This document shows, one piece after another, positions 27,837-35,558 of a stretch of 64,000 nt of DNA. The DNA is from Alphaproteobacteria bacterium (GTDB lineage: Bacteria > Pseudomonadota > Alphaproteobacteria > Rhodospirillales > Magnetospirillaceae). A program made the position numbers and the translations under genes. Within the stretch, counting starts at the first letter, position 1, and every line of letters begins with the position of its first letter. The notes under the pieces were generated by a model that worked only from the letters and a program-made list of their open reading frames with translations, had not been told where the DNA came from and did no database searches. The stretch spans positions 46,738-110,737 of the forward strand of contig JAJPHO010000096.1 in assembly GCA_021325215.1 (NCBI GenBank), written 5' to 3'.

Positions 27837-28711
27837 TCGCCGATCTGGCGTTTCAGCCAGCCGATCAATTTCCTCAAAACCGGACCTGGCTCTCCTGCCG
27901 TAACGCAGGAATAGCGAAAATGTGCCGTCAAAGCGGGTATATCGGCGCCCAGCCGCACCAGCTTTCCGGCCTTGATCGCGTCGGCGCACAGAAGGCGCCG
28001 CGCCAGAGCGATGCCCATCCCCTGTTCCGCCGCCTGGATCGCCAGAAAAGCGTGACTGTAGCGCCCCGCATCCGGCGCGTTGCCCAGCGCGACGCCGGTA
28101 AAGGCGCTCCAGGCGTTCCAGCCGCATCCGCTGCGGTCGGTTTCGGCGGTGGCGTCGATCAGGCGGGGCAGGTCTTCCCAGCGCCGGCCGGGATGGGTTT
28201 CGAGAAAAGCGGGGCTGCAAACGGGGAACAGCTGATCGCCGCCGATGGCGGTGCTGGTCAGGCCGGGATAGCGCCCCGGGCCGAAGCGCAGGGCGATGTC
28301 GGCCTCGACGCCGATTTCATGCAGCCGGTCATCCGCCACCACCGACACGCTGAGCGGCGGCGGCAGCATCTTCAGCCGCGCCATCAGCCAGCGGCTGGCC
28401 ACCGAAGACGAGACCGCCAGCCGGATCGGCGCGGTGCAGGCGGTGCTGGTGACGCCGTCGATGCCTTCCTCGATCTGGCGCAGACCGCCCTGGACCGCGG
28501 CGAGCAGGCGCTGACCCTCAGGCGTCAGGGCGAGGGCGCGGGTCAGGCGGCGGAACAAAGTGACGTGCAACTCGGCCTCCAGCGCCTTGATGCGCTGGCT
28601 GACCGCGCCCTGGGTCAGGCCGATCGTCTCCGCGGCGGCGGTGAAGCTGCCGAGGCGGGCTGCGGCTTCGAATATCCGCAAGGTATCCAGTGAGATGCGG
28701 CGCGGTATCAT
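27827..28711 (-). CDS. LysR-family transcriptional regulator (GcvA-like)
   Basis: 294 residues from ATG at 28711 (MIPRRISLDTLRIFEAAARLGSF). ATG at 28723 is also in frame, but it lies inside a 29-base palindrome that looks like the operator, so I prefer the inner start. The helix-turn-helix reads FTAAAETIGLTQGAVSQRIKALE, the GcvA/AmpR-style pattern. The effector domain follows. It is divergent from phzF and the racemase-like gene, which are the likely targets. Confidence 0.85.
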   Translation of the reverse strand: MIPRRISLDTLRIFEAAARLGSFTAAAETIGLTQGAVSQRIKALEAELHVTLFRRLTRALALTPEGQRLLAAVQGGLRQIEEGIDGVTSTACTAPIRLAVSSSVASRWLMARLKMLPPPLSVSVVADDRLHEIGVEADIALRFGPGRYPGLTSTAIGGDQLFPVCSPAFLETHPGRRWEDLPRLIDATAETDRSGCGWNAWSAFTGVALGNAPDAGRYSHAFLAIQAAEQGMGIALARRLLCADAIKAGKLVRLGADIPALTAHFRYSCVTAGEPGPVLRKLIGWLKRQIGDQP

Positions 28712-28714
28712 CGG

Positions 28715-28743
28715 TCTATGCATTAGTGAGGCTAATCCATAGA
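28715..28743. promoter_or_regulatory. Probable LysR operator between the divergent lysR and phzF genes
   Basis: Twelve-base arms TCTATGCATTAG (28715-28726) and CTAATCCATAGA (28732-28743) around five bases, with a single mismatch. Its size, symmetry and position fit an autoregulatory LysR-type recognition site. Confidence 0.6.
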
Positions 28744-28814
28744 CTTCCACAATTCGGTTGTGCCGCCAAGGCGGAAAGACAAGACTCACGCAATAACCGC
28801 AAGGGAGTTCATCG

Positions 28815-29678
28815 ATGCCCGAGATCGTGGTGGAACTGGTCGACGCCTTCATCGATGGCGGTACCGGCGGCAATCCGGCGGGCGTCGTGGTCGATGGGGG
28901 CGAGACGCTGAGCGCGGCGCAGAAGCAGGCGCTGGCCGCTCGGGTCGGGCTGTCCGAGACCGCTTTCGTGCTGCCCTCGGAGAGCGCCGACTACAAACTG
29001 GAATTCTATACGCCGACATTGCCGATCCCCCATTGCGGCCATGCGACGGTGGCCAGCTTCGGCAGGCTGGCGCAGCTCGGACGGCTGAAGCAGGGTGAGG
29101 TGATCAATGAGACCGTGGACGGGCCGCGGCGCATCAGGATCGAAGGCAGCCGCGCTTTCCTGGAACAGGTGCCGGCCCGCTTCGAGGCGCTGTCCGGTGA
29201 TGTCGTCCGGCAAATCGCGGACTCTCTCGGCTTCGCGGATTTCATCGAGGGCACGCCGCTTCTGGCCGATAACGGCAACAAGACGATCCTGATCGGCGTG
29301 CCGGAGCTCGGGGATCTGCGCCGGCTGCGCCCCGACCTGGGCGCCATCGCCGAGGTGACTGGATCATTCGGCGCCGTGTGCTATTACGTGTTCGCCCGGG
29401 GTTCGGTGGTTCCGGGGCGCGATGCGACGGCCCGCATGTTCGGCCCGGCTTACGGCATCCCGGAGGAAGCCGCGACCGGCATGGCAGGCGGGCCGCTGGC
29501 CTGTTGGCTCGATCTGGGGCGGGAAACCCTGATCGAGCAGGGTCAGTTCATGAGCCCGGCCTCGCCCAGCCTGCTGATCAACCGGCCGGAGCACCGCGAC
29601 GGAAAGCTGGCGGCGATGTGGGTCGGCGGCGAGGCGAAGTCCCGCGTGAGCGGCGCGAGGACGCTGCGGATCGATTGA
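28815..29678 (+). CDS. PhzF-family isomerase/epimerase
   Basis: 287 residues, normal PhzF length, with an AAGGGAG site upstream of ATG. The two-lobed diaminopimelate-epimerase-like fold is shown by FIDGGTGGNPAGVVVDGG, the catalytic-glutamate segment GLSETAFVLPS, PIPHCGHATVAS and the C-terminal GIPEEAATGMAGGPLACWL. Members isomerise small metabolites by proton shift, as in phenazine synthesis; most, like this one, have no known substrate. It is followed 16 bases later by a racemase-family gene, with which it forms an operon under the divergent LysR. Confidence 0.88.
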   Translation: MPEIVVELVDAFIDGGTGGNPAGVVVDGGETLSAAQKQALAARVGLSETAFVLPSESADYKLEFYTPTLPIPHCGHATVASFGRLAQLGRLKQGEVINETVDGPRRIRIEGSRAFLEQVPARFEALSGDVVRQIADSLGFADFIEGTPLLADNGNKTILIGVPELGDLRRLRPDLGAIAEVTGSFGAVCYYVFARGSVVPGRDATARMFGPAYGIPEEAATGMAGGPLACWLDLGRETLIEQGQFMSPASPSLLINRPEHRDGKLAAMWVGGEAKSRVSGARTLRID

Positions 29679-29694
29679 TGTTCAGGAGCGTAGA

Positions 29695-30375
29695 GTGAAG
29701 AAAATCGGGCTTATCGGCGGCTTGGCTTTTCGGGCGGGCATTTTCTATTACGACCAGATTCAGCGGCGCTATGCCGCGCAGCAAAGGCCGCTCGATCTCG
29801 TGTTGGCGCATGCCGACGTGAGCAGCGTTCTGGCTTGTGTCGCCGCGGGTGACAAGCCGGGGCTCGGCCGCTATCTGGGCGGCATAGCCAACCAATTGTT
29901 CGATGCTGGCGCGGAACTCGTGGCGGTCACCGCAATCGCGCCGCACTTGGCCATCGAGGAGATCGAGCGCGTGGCCCGGGGGCCGATCGTCAATGTGCTC
30001 GACGCCGTTCCCGCCGGGCTGAAGAGGGCCGGATATGACCGGGTCGCCGTCTTCGGCAATCGCGCGGTCATGGAGACGGGAGTATTCGGGACGATCCCGG
30101 GCGACAGGCACGTTGCGCTCAAGCCTTCGATGCTGAACGACGTGCATGCGACGTATAACGACATCGCGCTCCACGGAAAGCGAGGGACGCAGCCCGAGCT
30201 CGAATTTCTCGAAGCCTCGGCTCACGAACTGATCGACCGCGAGGGTGCGCAAGCCATCGTGCTGGCAGGGACCGATCTATCGTCGTTCTACGCCGAGAAG
30301 CCGCCGTCTTTTCACTATCTGGACCTCGCGCAATTGCATATCGACAGGCTGATCGAGGTCGCCCGGGGGCTTTAA
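29695..30375 (+). CDS. Aspartate/glutamate racemase-family protein lacking the catalytic cysteines
   Basis: 226 residues from GTG at 29695 after a CAGGAG site. The opening MKKIGLIGGLAFRAGIFYYDQI is that of the YgeA/aspartate racemase group. In active enzymes the two bases are cysteines in motifs like CNTxH and GCTE. Here the equivalents read VTAIAPHLA and LAGTDLSSF, so both cysteines are gone. It could be a non-racemase binding protein or carry a changed chemistry. Its stop overlaps the pspF stop by four bases in convergent orientation. Confidence 0.75.
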   Translation: MKKIGLIGGLAFRAGIFYYDQIQRRYAAQQRPLDLVLAHADVSSVLACVAAGDKPGLGRYLGGIANQLFDAGAELVAVTAIAPHLAIEEIERVARGPIVNVLDAVPAGLKRAGYDRVAVFGNRAVMETGVFGTIPGDRHVALKPSMLNDVHATYNDIALHGKRGTQPELEFLEASAHELIDREGAQAIVLAGTDLSSFYAEKPPSFHYLDLAQLHIDRLIEVARGL

Positions 30376-31442
30376 GGCTGCGCGGATTCCGGCCCGATCA
30401 GCCCGTGCTTGCGCAGCTGGTTGCGCAGCTGGTGATAGCTCATCCCCAGGAAATCCGCGGTTTTCTTCTGGTGATGGGCGTTGCGGGCCAGGGCTTCGGT
30501 CAGCAGCCGCTTTTCCGTGGCGGCGATGAATTCGGTGAAGTCATAGCCGGTGGCCGGTGTCGCTTCGACCTCGGGCTCGGCCGTCAAAATCGCCGCGCGT
30601 GGTGCTGCGGGGGGCGGGGAACCGGTGGATGAGCCGGCGACGGCCGCCGGCGGGCGCCAGGGCGAGCGGAACGGGTCGAGGACGATCTCGTCGACCGGCT
30701 CGCCCGGCTCGGCGCGGTAGACGGCGCGTTCGACCACATTGCGCAGCTCGCGCACATTGCCCGGCCAGTCATGATGCATCAGCATCGCCATCGCCCGCTC
30801 GGAGAAGCCGGCGAACACGTCGCGGCCCAGCTCCTTGGTCATGCGCAGCGCCACATGCTCGGCCACCACGGCGATGTCGTCGCGGCGGTGCCTCAAGGGC
30901 GGCAGGGTGACCACGTCGAACGCCAGGCGGTCGAGCAGATCGGGGCGGAACTTGCCCGCCGCCGCCATCGACGGCAGGTCCATATTGGCGGCGGCCACCA
31001 GGCGGACGTCGACTTCGATGGTCTCGGTGCCGCCGACCCGCTCGAAGGTGCCGTATTCCACCACGCGCAGGATGGTTTCCTGCACAGTCAGCGGCGCATT
31101 GGCGATCTCGTCGAGAAACAGGGTGCCCTTGTGCGCCAGCTCGAACCGGCCGGGGCGGCGCTTTTGCGCGCCGGTGAAGGCGCCGGCCTCGTGGCCGAAC
31201 AATTCGGCCTCCAGCAGGCTTTCCGACAGCGCGCCGCAATTGAGCTTGATGAAGGGCTGGTTCCAGCGCGGCGACAGGTAGTGCAGGCGGGCGGCCATCA
31301 GCTCCTTGCCGGTGCCGCGCTCGCCGATCACCAGCACCGGACGGGACAGGGGCGCCACCTGCGAGATGGCCGCCATGGTCTGCTGGAAGGCGGCGCTTTG
31401 GCCGATCGGTGTTGGGGCTTCGCCCGACTCTATCGCAGGAAT
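30372..31442 (-). CDS. pspF: Phage-shock-protein operon activator PspF (sigma-54 enhancer-binding protein)
   Basis: The first ATG is at 31376 (334 aa), but PspF homology continues upstream in frame (PIGQSAAFQQT before MAAISQVAPL), matching the E. coli N-terminus near its SFLEVLEQVSHLAPL. A stop lies nine codons' worth further up, and the only start with a good ribosome site (AAGGGGA, six-base spacer) is ATT at 31442, giving 356 aa. The AAA+ domain has GERGTGKE (Walker A), GHEAGAFTGAQ (sigma-54 contact loop) and LFLDEI (Walker B). A Pro/Ala-rich linker precedes the C-terminal Fis-type helix TADFLGMSYHQLRNQLRKHG. No receiver domain is present, as usual for PspF, which is held inactive by PspA. 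Divergent from pspABC. Confidence 0.92.
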   Translation of the reverse strand: MPAIESGEAPTPIGQSAAFQQTMAAISQVAPLSRPVLVIGERGTGKELMAARLHYLSPRWNQPFIKLNCGALSESLLEAELFGHEAGAFTGAQKRRPGRFELAHKGTLFLDEIANAPLTVQETILRVVEYGTFERVGGTETIEVDVRLVAAANMDLPSMAAAGKFRPDLLDRLAFDVVTLPPLRHRRDDIAVVAEHVALRMTKELGRDVFAGFSERAMAMLMHHDWPGNVRELRNVVERAVYRAEPGEPVDEIVLDPFRSPWRPPAAVAGSSTGSPPPAAPRAAILTAEPEVEATPATGYDFTEFIAATEKRLLTEALARNAHHQKKTADFLGMSYHQLRNQLRKHGLIGPESAQP

Positions 31443-31471
31443 CGCTATTCCCCTTTAGCGGATTTTGCCAA

Positions 31472-31501
31472 ATTATAGCCGCATCTTTTATCGTCCATCA
31501 A
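31472..31501 (-). promoter_or_regulatory. Sigma-70-type promoter of pspF
   Basis: On the minus strand TTGATG (31496-31501), an 18-base spacer and a perfect TATAAT (31472-31477). Transcription would begin around 31465, leaving a short leader that includes the AAGGGGA site before ATT at 31442. Confidence 0.6.
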
Positions 31502-31533
31502 AGGAAAACCGAGGCTTTCCGCCATTTCCTCAG

Positions 31534-31549
31534 TTGGCACGCTTCGTGA
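31534..31549 (+). promoter_or_regulatory. Sigma-54 promoter of pspA
   Basis: TTGGCACG-CTTC-GTGA: the -24 element is perfect, and the -12 element is GTGA where the consensus is TTGC. It lies 62 bases before the pspA ATG, in the pspF-pspA intergenic region where a PspF-dependent promoter is expected. The same departure from consensus recurs at 37384-37399. Confidence 0.7.
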
Positions 31550-31611
31550 AAGAATGATGACGAGTGAGAGGGACCGGCGTGGTTGCCGGACCGCAAGTTA
31601 GGAGTGGTGCC

Positions 31612-32277
31612 ATGGGTGTCTTTTCCCGCATCAGCGACATCGTCAATTCGAACATCAACGCCATCCTCGACAAGGCACAGGACCCTGAGAAGATCATCCG
31701 CATGATCATCCAGGAGATGGAGGATACGCTGGTCGAGGTGCGGTCTTCGGCGGTCAAGACCATCGCCGAGCAGAAGCAGCTCGAACGCCGCATCGCCGGT
31801 CTGCTCGACGATCAGGCCGAGTGGGAGGCCAAGGCCGAGCTGGCCCTTTCCAAGGACCGCGAGGACCTGGCCAAGGCCGCTTTGCAGGTCAAGACCCGCC
31901 TGGCCCTGGAAGTCGAAACCCTCAGGAAGCGCCACGAGCAGGTCGAGGCCGATCTGGTCAAGCAGAGCGAGGACGTCGCCGTCCTGCAGCAGAAGCTGGC
32001 CGATGCCAAATCCCGCGAAGCGACCCTGATCGCCCGTCACAAGACGGCAAGCAATCGCCTGAAGATCCGCAATACGCTCTATGATGAGCGGGTCACCGAT
32101 GCGTTTGCCCGTTTCGAGCAGGTCGAAAAGTCGTTAGATATCCTGGAAGGTAAGGCTGAGGTTTACGACATCGGCAAATCCAAAGGCGCGATCGACGAAC
32201 TGGCGGCCCTCGAGGCCGACCATCAGATCGAGACCGAGCTGGCGGCTCTGAAGGCCAAGATGGGTAAGACCGAATAA
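31612..32277 (+). CDS. pspA: Phage shock protein A (ESCRT-III/IM30 family)
   Basis: 221 residues from ATG at 31612 with an AGGAGTG site. It begins MGVFSRISDIVNSNINAIL, the amphipathic membrane-binding helix of PspA, then KAQDPEKIIRMIIQEMEDTL and long coiled-coil helices through about residue 200. PspA binds stressed inner membranes as oligomers and, when free, inhibits PspF. It is the first gene of pspABC, driven by the sigma-54 promoter 60 bases upstream. Confidence 0.95.
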   Translation: MGVFSRISDIVNSNINAILDKAQDPEKIIRMIIQEMEDTLVEVRSSAVKTIAEQKQLERRIAGLLDDQAEWEAKAELALSKDREDLAKAALQVKTRLALEVETLRKRHEQVEADLVKQSEDVAVLQQKLADAKSREATLIARHKTASNRLKIRNTLYDERVTDAFARFEQVEKSLDILEGKAEVYDIGKSKGAIDELAALEADHQIETELAALKAKMGKTE

Positions 32278-32308
32278 AGCCGACACCCAACTAGGGGAGA
32301 ACAGGCAA

Positions 32309-32554
32309 ATGGATGACGGAGCCATTGTAGCAATTGTCGCGATCGTCTTCGGATGTTTATACGGCATGGTCCGTATGATCGTCAGAAGCATCAGCGGCGC
32401 CGGGCGGGACACCTCGGCAAAGGACTCGTCCGGCGGTAATACGTCGCGTAACCAGCAGGAGCTGTTCGATCTGGCGCTGCGTCTGCAGAACCGGGTGGAA
32501 ACGCTGGAGAAACTGCTCGATACGACCCAACCCGAGTGGAGGGGTAAACCATGA
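32309..32554 (+). CDS. pspB: Phage shock protein B
   Basis: 81 residues: one N-terminal membrane helix (about 5-24, IVAIVAIVFGCLYGMV) and a C-terminal coiled coil (QQELFDLALRLQNRVETLEKLL). This is the PspB layout. With PspC it forms the inner-membrane sensor that recruits PspA away from PspF. The stop overlaps the pspC start by four bases. Confidence 0.88.
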   Translation: MDDGAIVAIVAIVFGCLYGMVRMIVRSISGAGRDTSAKDSSGGNTSRNQQELFDLALRLQNRVETLEKLLDTTQPEWRGKP

Positions 32555-32940
32555 GCGCCTATCGCAATCGCTTCGCCGATGTCCTGCCCGAAGGGCTGGT
32601 GCGGGACACGGTAAACGGCAAGATCGCCGGCGTCTGCGCCGGCCTGGGCGGATACTTCACGATCAAGACCAAGTGGATCAGGCTGTTCATGATCCTGGCT
32701 TGTGTGTTCGCCAGCCCGTTCCCGGTAGCGATCGTCTATATCGTCCTCGCCTTCCTGATGCCGGCGGCGCCCTCCGGCTTCGCCTATGGGGCGGCGACCC
32801 TCGACGAGACCGGGCGCCGGGTGCCGGACAATTCTTACTTGCGCGATCACTTCACCCATCTCGACCGCCGCCTCGCCACTATGGAGGCGTGGGTCACCTC
32901 GGAGGATTATCGCCTCCGCCAACAATTCAAAAACCTCTAG
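32551..32940 (+). CDS. pspC: Phage shock protein C
   Basis: 129 residues. The PspC domain is clear in VNGKIAGVCAGLGGYFTIKTKWIRLFMILA, followed by a second hydrophobic segment FPVAIVYIVLAFLMP and a soluble C-terminal helix with HFTHLDRRLATMEAWV. It partners PspB. It is the last gene of the operon; a long fold-back repeat starts at the base after its stop codon. Confidence 0.93.
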   Translation: MSAYRNRFADVLPEGLVRDTVNGKIAGVCAGLGGYFTIKTKWIRLFMILACVFASPFPVAIVYIVLAFLMPAAPSGFAYGAATLDETGRRVPDNSYLRDHFTHLDRRLATMEAWVTSEDYRLRQQFKNL

Positions 32941-33060
32941 GAAATTCGCCCTGGCGCCGCATCTGCGGCGTCACTGCGGTGCTCAAATCCTCACGTAGCG
33001 CTGCTACGCTCCGGTTTTGCGCTCCTCGTTCCTGGCATCTGCAGCACCAGTCCGAATTTC
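32941..33060. repeat. 120-base fold-back intergenic element after pspC
   Basis: The ends are inverted copies, GAAATTCG (32941-32948) and CGAATTTC (33053-33060). Inside are GGTGCT pairing with AGCACC (about 32978 and 33043), a local hairpin CGCCGC-ATCT-GCGGCG (32955-32970) and a central GTAGC-GCT-GCTAC hairpin (about 32995-33007). The whole stretch can fold as one long branched hairpin. It fills the space between pspC and the Panacea gene. It may be a miniature inverted-repeat element or a processed 3' RNA. Confidence 0.6.
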
Positions 33061-33125
33061 GCCACTTTAACTTCACCACCGACCGCCACGGCGCTATTCT
33101 TCCCACCCTAAGGAGAAGGGATAGA

Positions 33126-33689
33126 ATGGCGGCGGCGGCGGTAGACAGCAGTTTCGATGTGGCCTATTGGTTCGTGGACCGGGCCCTCAATGATGGCGAA
33201 TACATCCAGCCGCAGAAGCTGCACCGGCTGATGTTCCTCTCCCAGGCCTATTTCGCCGTCGCCTATCATGGCCGCCCGCTGATGCCGGCGCTGTTCATCG
33301 CCGACCAGTTCGGGCCGGTCGAACCCGGCGTCTTCCGCGCCTGTTCCATCCAGCGCCCGCCGATCGAGCCGATTCCCCTTCCGGAAGCGGTCAGCCAGTT
33401 CCTCGACAGCGTATGGCGCCGTTTCGGCGCGCAATCGGCCAATTCGCTCAGCACGCTGGTCAATTCGCATCCGCCCTATCAAGACGCCCTGGCGAAGGGC
33501 CCGCGCAGCGAGATCACCCTGACGTCTATGGTCAAATTCTATGGCCGCAAGAACGCCGCCACGGAACAGACGCGCGGTCCGGTGTTCGAGGCGCCGCCGC
33601 TCGAACAGGTGGTGCGCCCCAAGATCATGGTCAGCCAGAGCGGCAAGCCTGTCTCGGTCAAGAAATGGGCGCCGAAGGGCTCCGGCTGA
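33126..33689 (+). CDS. Panacea-domain (DUF4065) protein
   Basis: 187 residues from ATG at 33126 (AAGGGATAGA just before it); the frame is open upstream across pspC but has no homology there. The core reads FVDRALNDGEYIQPQKLHRLMFLSQAYF and ADQFGPVEPGVF, typical of the Panacea/SocA-like domain that acts as a chaperone-type antitoxin in many toxin-antitoxin pairs. The C-terminal 60 residues are basic and unlike the domain. No toxin gene is obvious beside it; the next gene encodes a membrane protein. It may be a standalone housekeeping member of the family. Confidence 0.72.
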   Translation: MAAAAVDSSFDVAYWFVDRALNDGEYIQPQKLHRLMFLSQAYFAVAYHGRPLMPALFIADQFGPVEPGVFRACSIQRPPIEPIPLPEAVSQFLDSVWRRFGAQSANSLSTLVNSHPPYQDALAKGPRSEITLTSMVKFYGRKNAATEQTRGPVFEAPPLEQVVRPKIMVSQSGKPVSVKKWAPKGSG

Positions 33690-33731
33690 GCTTTAGCTTG
33701 AATTTACCAATTCCAGCTTAGACTTGCGGTC

Positions 33732-34226
33732 ATGTCAGAACCCACAGCCGCGCAACGCGCCGAATATATGATCCGCCAACTCGAGAATTTCATTCGCGAG
33801 AAGCGGACCGACAAGGGCCTGTCCTTCAAGACGTGGCAGACCCTGGCGCATGCCGAATTGTCCAACGCCTTCCTCGACCATGAGCGCGCCATGCTGAAAA
33901 CCAGGCAGGATCGCCTGGGCAAGCGCATCCTGGTGGTCGGCAGCTCGGCGGTGGTGACCATCGGTTTCTGGGGCGCGGTGATGATCACCGACCATCATTA
34001 CGGCCTGCTGGCCGCCGCGATCCTGACTTGCGCCGGATCGGCCCTTGCCTTCATCATCGGCGAACTTGCCGTCCGCAGGATGGTCAGCCACTACCGCGAC
34101 GTCTCGCGCGAGAAGAGCTTCGAGCGCATCCGCGAGTTCGATGTCGAGGTCAAGAAGCTGGAAAAAATGATGTGGCTGAAGCAGAAAAAGACCAAGGAAG
34201 AAGCCGAAAAGATGGACCTCGCGTGA
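33732..34226 (+). CDS. Hypothetical two-helix membrane protein with coiled-coil tail
   Basis: 164 residues. I do not recognise a family. The N-terminal 65 residues are soluble and helical (AEYMIRQLENFIREKRTDKG). Two membrane helices follow at about 70-88 and 95-113 (ILVVGSSAVVTIGFWGAVMI; LLAAAILTCAGSALAFIIG). The C-terminus is a Lys/Glu-rich coiled coil (KKLEKMMWLKQKKTKEEAEK). The last bases overlap the GTG of the glutaminyl cyclase gene, so the two are cotranslated. Confidence 0.6.
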   Translation: MSEPTAAQRAEYMIRQLENFIREKRTDKGLSFKTWQTLAHAELSNAFLDHERAMLKTRQDRLGKRILVVGSSAVVTIGFWGAVMITDHHYGLLAAAILTCAGSALAFIIGELAVRRMVSHYRDVSREKSFERIREFDVEVKKLEKMMWLKQKKTKEEAEKMDLA

Positions 34227-34984
34227 TCCGCCGTCTCCTGTCCGTTCTCATCCTTTCCCTGCCGTTTCTCGCCCAAGCCGCCCTGCCGGTGGAAGGCTAT
34301 GAAGTGGTGCGCGCCTATCCGCACGATCCCGGCGCCTTCACCGAGGGCCTGTTCTTCAAGGACGGCTTTCTCTATGAGAGCACCGGCCTCGAAGGCCATT
34401 CCTCGATCCGCAAGGTCAAGCTGGAGACCGGCGAGGTGCTGCAGAGCACCATCCTGCCGCCCTCCCTGTTCGGCGAAGGCATCGTCGATTGGAATGGCGA
34501 CCTGATCAGCCTGACCTGGCGCAACCAGATCGGCTTCGTGCTCGACCTCAACAGCTTCACCCTGCTGCGCCGCTTCAAATATGAGGGCGAGGGCTGGGCG
34601 CTGACCCGCAACGAGCACGAGATCTTCATGAGCGACGGCACCTCGTCCTTACGCGTGCTCGATCCCAAGACCCTGGAAGAAAAGCGCCGCATCCCGGTCA
34701 CCGCCGAAGGCAAGCCGATCGACCAGCTGAACGAGCTGGAATGGGTCGATGGCGTGATCTACGCCAATATCTGGCGGACCGACCGCATCGCCCGCATCGA
34801 CCCCGCCAATGGCCATGTGCTGGGCTGGATCGACCTGTCGGGCCTGTTGGCCAGCCAGGGCTTCCCGGTCGGCCATCCCGACGTGCTGAACGGTATCGCC
34901 TACGATGCCAAGAGCCACCGCCTGTTCGTCACTGGCAAGATGTGGCCCTGGCTGTTCGAGATTAAGGTCAAGGCGAAGAAATAA
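34223..34984 (+). CDS. Glutaminyl-peptide cyclotransferase (plant/bacterial type)
   Basis: 253 residues from GTG at 34223, overlapping the previous stop (GTGA). A signal peptide (about 1-19, ending AQAA) is followed by a five-bladed beta-propeller with family hallmarks: HDPGAFTEGLFF, LYESTGLEGHSSIRKV, SLTWRNQIGFVLD, GEGWALTRN, NELEWVDGVIYANIWRTDRIARIDP, and VLNGIAYDAKSHRLFVTGKMWP. The enzyme turns N-terminal glutamine into pyroglutamate on exported proteins. Its 3' end overlaps the zur 3' end by 17 bases in convergent orientation. Confidence 0.9.
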   Translation: MIRRLLSVLILSLPFLAQAALPVEGYEVVRAYPHDPGAFTEGLFFKDGFLYESTGLEGHSSIRKVKLETGEVLQSTILPPSLFGEGIVDWNGDLISLTWRNQIGFVLDLNSFTLLRRFKYEGEGWALTRNEHEIFMSDGTSSLRVLDPKTLEEKRRIPVTAEGKPIDQLNELEWVDGVIYANIWRTDRIARIDPANGHVLGWIDLSGLLASQGFPVGHPDVLNGIAYDAKSHRLFVTGKMWPWLFEIKVKAKK

Positions 34985-35459
34985 GCCTGCAATCCGGGCA
35001 TCGGCCTTCGACCTCGACCGTTTGGCGGTCGGCGGTGAAGCCGTGCTTTCGCGCGGCCTCGGTCAGAGACAGGGCGATCGGAAGGTCGTCGAGTTCCGCG
35101 ACCCGGCCGCAGCCGGTGCAGATCAGGAATTGCGCCGCATGCGGTCCGCGCCCCTGCGTGCAGCCGACAAAGGCGTTCAGCCGTTCCAGCTTATGCACCA
35201 ATCCCTGTTCCAGTAGAAAATCGAGCGCGCGGTAGACGGTCGGCGGCACCGCCTTGATGCCTTCGGCGGCCAGGCGGTCGAGCAGGCCATAGGCGCCGAC
35301 CGGCTCGTGGCTGGCCCACACCAGTTCGAGGACGCGGCGGCGGATCGCGGTCAGCCGGGCGCCGCGGGCTTCGCAGGCCGTTTCGGCGGCGGCCAGCGCA
35401 TCGCGGACGCAATCGTCATGGTCGTGATGGGCGGCCGGGAAGGGAGGAGGCAGGTTCAT
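34968..35459 (-). CDS. zur: Fur-family zinc uptake regulator (Zur-like)
   Basis: 163 residues. The winged helix includes TAIRRRVLELVWASHEPVGAYGLLDRL and PPTVYRALDFLLEQGLVHKLE. The structural zinc site has two CxxC pairs, CTGC in LICTGCG and CPDC in GRCPDCR. An extra His/Asp/Cys cluster HHDHDDC is near the N-terminus. Length and motifs fit Zur rather than Fur or PerR. Its neighbours, a zinc-dependent HisI and a COG0523 GTPase, support zinc as the metal. The 99 bases to hisI contain no Zur-box palindrome that I can recognise. Confidence 0.8.
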   Translation of the reverse strand: MNLPPPFPAAHHDHDDCVRDALAAAETACEARGARLTAIRRRVLELVWASHEPVGAYGLLDRLAAEGIKAVPPTVYRALDFLLEQGLVHKLERLNAFVGCTQGRGPHAAQFLICTGCGRVAELDDLPIALSLTEAARKHGFTADRQTVEVEGRCPDCRLISSP

Positions 35460-35558
35460 GATGACCTATACCTTAGTGCAATTCGCCGCGTCCGGCGAGC
35501 CCTTGACAGGGGGGCTTGAGCGGTCCCATCTGGAATTCTTCTGAGCAGGAGCATTTTC

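Noticed and set aside
31564..31611. Sixteen extra N-terminal codons in frame before pspA
   Set aside because: They lie just downstream of the sigma-54 promoter, have no homology, and the AGGAGTG site places the start at 31612.
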